Of a stretch of DNA of 43,525 nucleotides, positions 35,302-42,371 are shown piece by piece; within the stretch, counting starts at the first letter, position 1, and every line of letters starts with the position of its first letter. Under the pieces are notes generated by a model. That model had not been told where the DNA came from, searched no databases, and was given only the letters and a program-made list of their open reading frames with translations. The position numbers and the translations under genes were made by a program. This stretch comes from UBA1858 sp045106935. Lineage in GTDB: Bacteria; Pseudomonadota; Gammaproteobacteria; UBA4575. The stretch covers positions 1-43,525 of the forward strand of contig JBGCFN010000034.1 of assembly GCA_045106935.1 (NCBI GenBank), read 5' to 3'.

Positions 35302-36675
35302 TTGGGAAATCAAACTAAACCAGTTGCGAAAAAACTCTTTTCACTGATCTCTTGTTTGCAGTGTGCAAAATGTGGCTGTGAGCAGTTAACAGAAAATGCT
35401 ACCTCGATTGATTGTAATCAATGTAAGCAATCCTATCCAAAGCTTGAATTCGGCGATATCACCATACCTTTTGTATTTTCAGATGTGAATGCTGCACTTC
35501 AATCATGGTGCGCACGAATTAATGGATTTGAGCAAAAAATTAAAGAAGATATTGAGAGTCTTGAACGTCAGCTAAAAAATAAAACCATCAGTAAGATAAG
35601 CAAAGAAAAATTAAAGTCTTTATTACGATGTAAGAAACAATATAGAGATCAAATAAAAGATCACCTTGGTTGTTTTGAACAATATAATCGTGAGCAACAT
35701 GTGTATAGCAGTAACGAAATTGCTAAGAATCAAGGCATTGATAGTTATATTAACAATATATTTCGTGATTGGTGCTGGAATAATGGTGAGAATGAAGAAC
35801 TATTAGACAGTATTAATGGGGTAGTCGATGATGATTACCAAGCTGGCCATACATTAACATTAGGTGCTGGTGCGTCAAGATTTTCATACGATTTTCATGC
35901 GCAATACAATGCGCAACATTCTGTATTACTTGATATTAATCCTGTGCTGTTGGGTAGCGCAGCTAAAATTATTAATAACGAGACAATCACATTGAATGAA
36001 TTTCCTATTGCCCCATTAACGATAGAAGATTTCGCAATTGAACAGCAATGTCAGATTAATAGTCAGTACAAGCATGATTTTAGTTTTCTATTATCCGATG
36101 CGTTAGATGTACCAATGATCGATAAAACATTTGATACAGTGCTTACACCATGGGTAATAGATATTATTCCAATAGATTTTAAGAGTTTTATTCCACGAGT
36201 TAATTGTCTGCTCAAAACAGGTGGAATGTGGATAAATACAGGTTCATTAGCATTTTTTCATAGTGATCCGGTATGGAACTACAGCCAAGAAGAAATTGTC
36301 GATTTATTGAAAAAACATGGTTTTGCAAATATTCAGATAAAGCGAACAGAAATAAATTATTTAAATTCACCTCATAGTGCTCATGGTCGCATTGAGAATG
36401 TTTTTAGTTTTTCAGCAAAAAAGAAATTTGACTCTATAGCAGTAGAAAAATTTAATTATCTACCTGATTGGATAAATAACCATAGTATTAGCATTCCAAA
36501 TCAGGCTGAATTAATGGCGGCGTCATCAAAGCATCTGTTACAGGCGCAAGTATTATCTGCTATTGATGGTGAACGAAGTATTGAGGCAATTGCTGATTTA
36601 TTAGCCAAACAATATGATATGGCGGTGGATGATGCAATCGCGGCGGTGCGTCAAATATTAATAGATAATCTTTGA
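35302..36675 (+). CDS. Zinc-ribbon / N2227-type methyltransferase / PqqD-like fusion
   Basis: Residues 15-50 form a Trm112-like zinc ribbon (cysteines 18, 21, 38 and 41 as likely ligands). Residues about 75-130 are helical and charged. A Rossmann methyltransferase follows with motif I LTLGAGASRFSYDF (about 185-198), LLDINPVLLG, LTPWVIDIIP and GGMWINTGSLAFFHSDP. The last is like the GPLLYH segment of N2227/carnosine N-methyltransferase enzymes. Residues about 405-457 (LLQAQVLSAIDGERSIEAIA) look like a PqqD domain, the fold of RiPP recognition elements. The start is TTG, the only candidate after an in-frame stop at 35281. An ATG at 35244 in another frame could join it by a frameshift. The substrate is unknown: perhaps a histidine-containing peptide. 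Confidence 0.7.
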   Translation: MGNQTKPVAKKLFSLISCLQCAKCGCEQLTENATSIDCNQCKQSYPKLEFGDITIPFVFSDVNAALQSWCARINGFEQKIKEDIESLERQLKNKTISKISKEKLKSLLRCKKQYRDQIKDHLGCFEQYNREQHVYSSNEIAKNQGIDSYINNIFRDWCWNNGENEELLDSINGVVDDDYQAGHTLTLGAGASRFSYDFHAQYNAQHSVLLDINPVLLGSAAKIINNETITLNEFPIAPLTIEDFAIEQQCQINSQYKHDFSFLLSDALDVPMIDKTFDTVLTPWVIDIIPIDFKSFIPRVNCLLKTGGMWINTGSLAFFHSDPVWNYSQEEIVDLLKKHGFANIQIKRTEINYLNSPHSAHGRIENVFSFSAKKKFDSIAVEKFNYLPDWINNHSISIPNQAELMAASSKHLLQAQVLSAIDGERSIEAIADLLAKQYDMAVDDAIAAVRQILIDNL

Positions 36676-36760
36676 GGCGTCCTATAAAAACCAACTTACT
36701 TCATCCATTTATAAAATAAGTTACACTTAGCATATTCTAATGTGCTTTCAACTGAGTGTA

Positions 36761-38209
36761 ATGAAGAAGTCCGTTTTATACATAATACTTGCTCTAATCT
36801 TAATCACTGCTGGCAGCTGGTATTATTACTCGCCTCCTGATAAAAGTATTCTGGGGCGTGCATTGGTATTGATGTTTGTTGCTAAAGATGTAGACAAAAC
36901 AAATTTAGCTTCGCAATGGGAGAAATTAGATTTATCAGTAGAATTTATTGATGTTTGTACAAGTGGTAATGACGCGAAGCGTTTGGCCTGTGTCAATAAG
37001 CATATACAAAAGACATTATTGAGAACAAAGGCAGTTAATAAACCATTGCTTTTATTGGCTGATAAAGACTCTTCTATAAGTTTGCTCGCTGGTGTAACAA
37101 AATTTAATGCCGATCAAGTTGCCGGATTAATTCTTTTACAAGCAGATTCAATTTCTAAGTTTCAGAATGATGTATCTGTACCTAAAACACTTATAGTTAG
37201 TGATCTAAATGATAGGCCTGAAAATATTTCAGCTTCTCGTGTTCTAGCTTCTCAAATTAGAAATAACCATCAATGGGTGTGGTCAACTCTGTTAGTAGAC
37301 GAGGGTGATGGATTGCTATTTCATCCAGTGTTACCTCATATGGTGTCATATCTAATTAATGGGAAAATTAATACTGATTACCAGGTTGAATTTAACGCCG
37401 AATCTCGTTGGCAAAATCCAATAGTCAATAATGACAGATTTTTCGCACTCAATGACTTAATCCAGGTGCGCCAAATTGATGATGATATTTACCGAATTCT
37501 TAAAGCCTTTTATGCTTATGATCCCAGTCTTTTGAAACAGTGGCCGCTTAAAGAATATAAAGCATTTGATCTCATAAAATATAGAAATTCTTTGCCTGAA
37601 GATAAACGAGGTCGATTTGCCATTTTTTCAAATAGAAAAGGACATAAATTCTATCTTGACCTAAAATTTTATGAGCAATATCAACCAGAATTTGTTGTGG
37701 CAATAGATGATGAAGACAATCTATATCGAATGACTTCTTTTTATAAGACTAGGCAGTATTATAGTTGGCAACAGGGTGGTCCAGATAAAGATATGCTCTA
37801 TTCTCAATCATTGGGAGCGTTTATTCATTTTCGAATACCACCTCCCGCTGACATGGAGTTACCTTATTTACAATACACATCTATTCTTTTTGAGAGCATT
37901 GAGTTTACAGACCAAAACCCCTATAGCGGTTTCACTGGACTGAGTACTGCGGCGTATAAGGTTTTAACAGCAAACTGTATACCTTGTCATAGTGTGAATA
38001 ATGTGGGCGGTGCTGCCCATCATTTGGATTATTTGACGCTAGAACCACAGCCGGGGTTGGCACAACCATTGCTCACTTACTCTCACGAGGTATTAGAAAA
38101 TTTCTTTTTTAATCAAACGGCGACTGCTCAACTGATAGGCGTCAATCCAAATTATGTAGAAGCAAATGTAGGAAGGGAATTAATCATTTGGTTGCAATCC
38201 AAGCGCTAA
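36761..38209 (+). CDS. Membrane-anchored protein with C-terminal monoheme motif
   Basis: The protein starts with one membrane segment (VLYIILALILITAGSWYYYS) and has about 200 residues with alternating strands and helices (LLLLADKDSSISLLAG, VAGLILLQAD) that resemble an alpha/beta-hydrolase-like fold lacking a clear GxSxG nucleophile. A middle unknown domain follows, then a C-terminal heme motif NCIPCHS (C406, C409, H410). The ATG at 36761 leads directly into the membrane segment; another ATG lies 21 bases upstream. It follows the methyltransferase by 64-85 bases and is the fourth exported or periplasm-facing protein in this stretch. Three of the four carry a single CxxCH. Confidence 0.65.
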   Translation: MKKSVLYIILALILITAGSWYYYSPPDKSILGRALVLMFVAKDVDKTNLASQWEKLDLSVEFIDVCTSGNDAKRLACVNKHIQKTLLRTKAVNKPLLLLADKDSSISLLAGVTKFNADQVAGLILLQADSISKFQNDVSVPKTLIVSDLNDRPENISASRVLASQIRNNHQWVWSTLLVDEGDGLLFHPVLPHMVSYLINGKINTDYQVEFNAESRWQNPIVNNDRFFALNDLIQVRQIDDDIYRILKAFYAYDPSLLKQWPLKEYKAFDLIKYRNSLPEDKRGRFAIFSNRKGHKFYLDLKFYEQYQPEFVVAIDDEDNLYRMTSFYKTRQYYSWQQGGPDKDMLYSQSLGAFIHFRIPPPADMELPYLQYTSILFESIEFTDQNPYSGFTGLSTAAYKVLTANCIPCHSVNNVGGAAHHLDYLTLEPQPGLAQPLLTYSHEVLENFFFNQTATAQLIGVNPNYVEANVGRELIIWLQSKR

Positions 38210-38219
38210 TATTGGATAG

Positions 38220-38687
38220 CTATTTTATTTTTCCTGGCATATTGACGTAAACCAACCTGGCGTTAGTCACTCTGTCTACACTAATTGGTGAGTATTGTTC
38301 GTAAAGGTATCTCTCTACACCGTCTCGATAACGTTCTTGTACAGAGGCCCAAGTAACTAATAAGTCATCACCATATCTGGCTATGAGTGAATTATTTCTT
38401 AACGCTTGCAATTCATTAGCCACATGGCCATGACCTATTCGTATGACGTTATTCTTATTTTGTGGCTTCCAAATAATGAAGTTTCCACTCGCTTTAACTT
38501 GCTCTAAGTTTAAAGTGTTGAGTTTGCACCAACCTTGAGTCCTGTATTTTGCCCATTTAACTGAAAGTTTTAAGGGCTTCTTGGTGCTAAAAATACCAGA
38601 TTGCGATTGATAACGTCTGTTTACCTTAGGGGAGCTGGCAAAGAGTTGAAGTGCAGCATAGATTCTAGGGCTTTCGGCTAAACTCAT
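38220..38687 (-). CDS. Hypothetical protein, possibly GIY-YIG-like fold
   Basis: The 155-residue soluble protein has a C-terminal half with SGNFIIWKPQNKNNVIRIGH, LQALRNNSLIARYGDDLLVT, then WASVQERYRDGVERYLYEQY. I recall this pattern (a 'vIIW...VvrVGqG' strand pair, then 'VTWA.V....DGVERYL') from uncharacterised proteins with a GIY-YIG-like fold, but the nuclease residues are not clear. It converges on the monoheme gene, with stops 10 bases apart. Two copies of a 12-base repeat lie upstream. Confidence 0.5.
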   Translation of the reverse strand: MSLAESPRIYAALQLFASSPKVNRRYQSQSGIFSTKKPLKLSVKWAKYRTQGWCKLNTLNLEQVKASGNFIIWKPQNKNNVIRIGHGHVANELQALRNNSLIARYGDDLLVTWASVQERYRDGVERYLYEQYSPISVDRVTNARLVYVNMPGKIK

Positions 38688-39032
38688 GACTTGAATATTT
38701 AGTAATCAAATTGCTGAAAATTACATCTGATAATCTTAAAAATTATCAAGATATTGTGATCTAAGTAACAAAATGATACCAGATATTGTGATAAAGGCAA
38801 GCTTATAGCAACTACTTAAAATAATTATTAAGTTAGACAGTTAATTCACTGGTAAATTCATGACCATATGTAATTGTGCATAATTTATACAATTTCAAGA
38901 TATGCGCTAAGCTTGAGAATATGCTCGATCTAGACACCTTAATGGAGGTGATATGTGTTTGGTAAGAACCTTAGTTAAATGAGTTTTAGCGGGTGTGTAA
39001 TGGGAATATTTTATAAACGCATTGTGCGCATT
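38688..39032. other. Intergenic region with a direct repeat and a short translated-looking leader
   Basis: This 345-base gap holds two copies of AGATATTGTGAT (38749-38760 and 38781-38792) 32 bases apart, about three helical turns, upstream of the minus-strand gene at 38687. On the plus strand, GGAGGTGAT (38944-38952), a perfect complement of the 16S 3' end, precedes very short frames. One of these ends in TGA overlapping an ATG (ATGA at 38979) of a 37-codon frame that runs antisense into the 3' end of senB. Confidence 0.4.
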
Positions 39033-39986
39033 TTATTGAATTTCGGTTATGAGCTTCGAGAAACTAAAGACTTCTCTGTTTGGATTAAATAAATGACGCC
39101 GAGACTGACATTGTTGAATTAACTGACGATAAAATTTAGTATCAGATTCGCAACGCAATAATATTTTTTTTAAGTGTTTGGTATTTTCAACTTCGAAGTA
39201 ACCAAGATAATTATTTCCAAGTAAGCCTAGTGAACCTTCAATCGATGATGCTATAACAGGAAGTCCTGCAACAATCGCCTCTGAAATAATATTAGCACCA
39301 CCTTCCATGCGTGAGGGAAGGATAAGTAAGTCTGACTGTGAAAATTTAAATTGCAGTAATGATTGAGAGACTTCTCCATACCATTGATAACGTTTGTTAC
39401 TCGCCATTTCTATTCTAGCTGTATTTTCCCATGCGCGGGTATGAGCTTTTCCATAATGTGAAATCTGAATTCGGCTATATGGTGGAAGTGTACGCACTGC
39501 ATAGGCAGGGCGTAAGGAGTCTTTTTCATAACGTAAATGCCCAGCAATACACGCATCAAATTGCCGTCTATGATGAGATCTTCGTTTTGGTTTTGTTTCT
39601 GTGGATTGATAAATAATCCGAATTTTGGAGTGATATTGTTTGGGTATCGAGTGGGCAAGATTGGCATGTAGTCCAATTAACAGATCTGCATGTTTAATTG
39701 AGTTAAGTGTTTCTTGTTTGTGTGTATGCAAATATCGATAAATATCTGTGCCGGTTAAAGCCACAATTAATGGACGGTTTGGATATTTATCAGCAAACAA
39801 CTGTATTGAATCTGCGCTACGCCATGCATGTAACGCTAGCATGAGATCTATATTTTGACCTGAATAAACTTGAGATACTGATACTTGATGCCCAAGTTTT
39901 TGTAAAATATTTTTCCACCGTACAGCCGTTGTGCGATTACCATTGCGTGAATCTATAGTGGCTGGACTAATTAATTGAATACGCAT
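39033..39986 (-). CDS. senB: Selenosugar synthase SenB (glycosyltransferase-like)
   Basis: The 317-residue protein has the SenB/TIGR04348 pattern: SPATIDSRNGNRTTAVRW, LMLALHAWRSADSIQLFADK, VALTGTDIYRYL, ACIAGHLRYEKDSLRPAYAV, the GT4-like LLILPSRMEGGANIISEA with the sugar-nucleotide-binding glutamate region, and GLLGNNYLGYFEV. SenB joins selenophosphate to a UDP-sugar to give a seleno-sugar, the selenium donor for selenoneine. It is encoded divergently from senA across 90 bases. Family recognition is from memory, but the signatures and the neighbouring senA, egtD and selD-type genes agree. General GT4 glycosyltransferase is the alternative. Confidence 0.85.
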   Translation of the reverse strand: MRIQLISPATIDSRNGNRTTAVRWKNILQKLGHQVSVSQVYSGQNIDLMLALHAWRSADSIQLFADKYPNRPLIVALTGTDIYRYLHTHKQETLNSIKHADLLIGLHANLAHSIPKQYHSKIRIIYQSTETKPKRRSHHRRQFDACIAGHLRYEKDSLRPAYAVRTLPPYSRIQISHYGKAHTRAWENTARIEMASNKRYQWYGEVSQSLLQFKFSQSDLLILPSRMEGGANIISEAIVAGLPVIASSIEGSLGLLGNNYLGYFEVENTKHLKKILLRCESDTKFYRQLIQQCQSRRHLFNPNREVFSFSKLITEIQ

Positions 39987-40076
39987 TTTATAAGTCGTTT
40001 AGTAGTAAAAACGTAAGCACGGCTGTAGTATCATGACGATACATCATGTTGTCTATAAAAATATCTGAGCTTAACT
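39987..40076. promoter_or_regulatory. Divergent promoter region between senB and senA
   Basis: These 90 bases must hold the start signals for both directions. An inverted repeat GTATC-ATGAC-GATAC (40028-40042) lies 12 bases upstream of a possible senA -10 element TATAAA (40054-40059), and could be an operator. No good -35 box is visible. Confidence 0.4.
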
Positions 40077-41384
40077 ATGTCGTTGGCAAGCCCTGAGGAT
40101 CTAATACTACAGTTGACTGATGCACGAGCAAGAACATGTGCATTAATTGATCAGCTGAGTGAGGAACAGTTGACTGGGCCTAGATTACCGACTGTAAACC
40201 CATTGCGCTGGGAAATTGGTCATGCAGCATATTTTTACGAGTTTTGGGTTTTACGACATCATTATAAAGAGCCATCTTTAATTACTGATATTGATGAATT
40301 ATTTGATTCTATTCATATACCACACGAATCGCGTTGGGATTTAAAGCTGCCAGCATTAGCAGATACAATAAAATATATGCAACAGGTGAAGGATCGTGTT
40401 GTACATCACTTATCAAATGGTCAACACGACCCAATTCGAGATTACTTAACCCAATATGCAATATTTCATGAAGACATGCATTGCGAAGCATTTACCTATA
40501 CTCGCCAAACATTGCAGTATCCTGAACCAAAATTTTCTTTAGATTTGCAATCCTTAGACAATAATAACCAAGCGCTTGGAGACGCAATTATTCCCGGTGG
40601 CACTTTTAGATTGGGTGCGGAGGATAATGATAATTTTATTTTCGATAATGAAAAGTGGGCGCATGAAATTAAGGTGGCACCATTTAAAATTTCTAAGACG
40701 GCTGTCAGCAATGAAGAGTTTGAACAATTTGTCATGGCGGGAGGGTATCGCCAACGTGATTTCTGGTGTGATGAAGGCTGGCAGTGGGTTAGTAATAATA
40801 ATATCCAACACCCGGTCTATTGGAAATATGATCAACAAACGAATCAATGGAAAGTACGCCTCTTTGATCAATGGAAAAATATACCAGCCAAATCTGCAAT
40901 CGTGAATATCAATTGGTACGAAGCAAGAGCTTATTGTCAATGGGCTGAACGCCGTTTGCCATCAGAACTTGAATGGGAAGTTGCTGCTTCTGCTGTGCCA
41001 ACACCGGATCATACTGCTTTAACTAACGAGAAAAGATATTTCCCTTGGGGGAATCAGGAGCCTACTTCAAAGCATGCTAATTTTAATGGGGAAACATTAG
41101 GTCCAATTGATATAAATGCGAATCCAGATGGCGACAGTGCTTTTGGCTGTCGTCAAATGTTAGGAAATGTTTGGGAGTGGACAGATTCAATTTTTTCTCC
41201 TTACCCTGGCTTTACGCCTGATATGTATCAGGATTATTCACAACCGTTGTTTGGGAAAACACGCGTCTTACGCGGGGGTTGTTGGGCAACTCGAGCTAGA
41301 TTGATGCGAAACACCTGGCGTAATTATTACGCGCCCGATCGCAATGATGTGTTTGCTGGATTTAGAACCTGCGCAATCACCTGA
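40077..41384 (+). CDS. senA: Selenoneine synthase SenA (EgtB-like)
   Basis: The 435-residue protein joins an N-terminal DinB-like helical domain to a C-terminal formylglycine-generating-enzyme-like (SUMF) domain, the architecture of EgtB. The non-heme iron ligands are visible: H49 (LRWEIGHAAYF) and H131/H135 in FHEDMHCEAF. The SUMF part has IPGGTFRLG, AVSNEEFEQFVMAGGY, WAERRLPSELEWEVAAS, MLGNVWEWTDSIF and VLRGGCWATRARL. SenA forms the C-Se bond on hercynine using the SenB seleno-sugar, whereas EgtB uses gamma-glutamylcysteine or cysteine. The adjacent senB and selD-type genes, with no egtA, egtC or egtE, favour SenA. An ergothioneine-type EgtB remains possible. Confidence 0.82.
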   Translation: MSLASPEDLILQLTDARARTCALIDQLSEEQLTGPRLPTVNPLRWEIGHAAYFYEFWVLRHHYKEPSLITDIDELFDSIHIPHESRWDLKLPALADTIKYMQQVKDRVVHHLSNGQHDPIRDYLTQYAIFHEDMHCEAFTYTRQTLQYPEPKFSLDLQSLDNNNQALGDAIIPGGTFRLGAEDNDNFIFDNEKWAHEIKVAPFKISKTAVSNEEFEQFVMAGGYRQRDFWCDEGWQWVSNNNIQHPVYWKYDQQTNQWKVRLFDQWKNIPAKSAIVNINWYEARAYCQWAERRLPSELEWEVAASAVPTPDHTALTNEKRYFPWGNQEPTSKHANFNGETLGPIDINANPDGDSAFGCRQMLGNVWEWTDSIFSPYPGFTPDMYQDYSQPLFGKTRVLRGGCWATRARLMRNTWRNYYAPDRNDVFAGFRTCAIT

Positions 41385-41397
41385 CAATACAATTATT

Positions 41398-42363
41398 ATG
41401 TCTAAGCAAAAAATTCATTTTCATGATATGCATCCTACGGCCAGTGATTTGTTAGAGGATGTGTTAACAGGTTTGCAATTAAGTCCACGCAGCCTATCTC
41501 CTAAGTATTTTTATGATGAAGTGGGTTCTCAATTATTCGACCAAATTACTGAATTAGAAGATTATTATCCAACAAGAACTGAAATTGGAATTCTACAAAA
41601 GTTCAAACAAGAAATTGTGGGGTCGCTACACAAAGACTGTTTGCTGATCGAGCCTGGTGGAGGGAGTTGTTCAAAGGTTCGTATTTTTATTAGTGAATTG
41701 AAACCAAGTATCTATGTACCTATGGATATTTCTCAACAACATATGTTGTCCTCAGCAAAGCAATTGTCTGAAGAATTGCCTTGGTTAAATATTCATGCGG
41801 TTTGTAATGACTTTACATTTCAGTTGGCCCTTCCTCAGGGGCTACCTGATAATCCTCGAGTCGTGTTTTTCCCTGGATCCAGCATAGGTAACTTTGACCC
41901 TTCAGCTGCACGTGAGTATTTGTCTGGTATTGCACAATTGGTTGGTGAGTCTGGGCAACTACTCATTGGTGTTGACCTAAAAAAAGACAAAAATATTTTG
42001 AATCGAGCTTATGATGATTCTGATGGTGTGACTGCAAAATTCAATATGAATTTATTAACACGTCTGAATAATGAACTCTCTGCTGACTTTGACTTGCAAA
42101 CATGGCGACATTATTCATTTTATAATACTGAGCTGGGGCGAGTTGAGATGCACCTTAAAAGTATGTGTGAACAAGTAATCTCCATTGGCGATCATGAATT
42201 CTATTTTGCTGAAAACGAAACAATACATACTGAGAATTCATATAAATACACGGTTGAAGAATTTCAGTCATTAGCGACAGACGCAGGATTACATTCCGAC
42301 AATGTATGGATGGATGATGAGAAATATTTCAGTGTTCATTTATTCTCGGTTAAATCTAATTAA
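41398..42363 (+). CDS. egtD: L-histidine N-alpha-methyltransferase EgtD
   Basis: EgtD trimethylates the alpha-amino group of histidine to hercynine, the shared precursor of ergothioneine and selenoneine. The 321-residue length is that of the characterised enzyme. The signatures are KYFYDEVGSQLFDQITELED, YYPTRTEIGIL, the SAM-binding IEPGGGSCSK (usually ELGSG), VFFPGSSIGNFDP and LIGVDLKKD. A longer reading from 41344 overlaps senA, but the ATG at 41398 is 13 bases past the senA stop and gives the family start. The senA-egtD-selD gene spacing implies one operon. Confidence 0.93.
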   Translation: MSKQKIHFHDMHPTASDLLEDVLTGLQLSPRSLSPKYFYDEVGSQLFDQITELEDYYPTRTEIGILQKFKQEIVGSLHKDCLLIEPGGGSCSKVRIFISELKPSIYVPMDISQQHMLSSAKQLSEELPWLNIHAVCNDFTFQLALPQGLPDNPRVVFFPGSSIGNFDPSAAREYLSGIAQLVGESGQLLIGVDLKKDKNILNRAYDDSDGVTAKFNMNLLTRLNNELSADFDLQTWRHYSFYNTELGRVEMHLKSMCEQVISIGDHEFYFAENETIHTENSYKYTVEEFQSLATDAGLHSDNVWMDDEKYFSVHLFSVKSN

Positions 42364-42371
42364 ATATCATT

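Noticed and set aside
41344..41397. An upstream start for EgtD overlapping senA
   Set aside because: The added residues are out-of-frame senA sequence; the ATG at 41398 gives the known 321-residue length.
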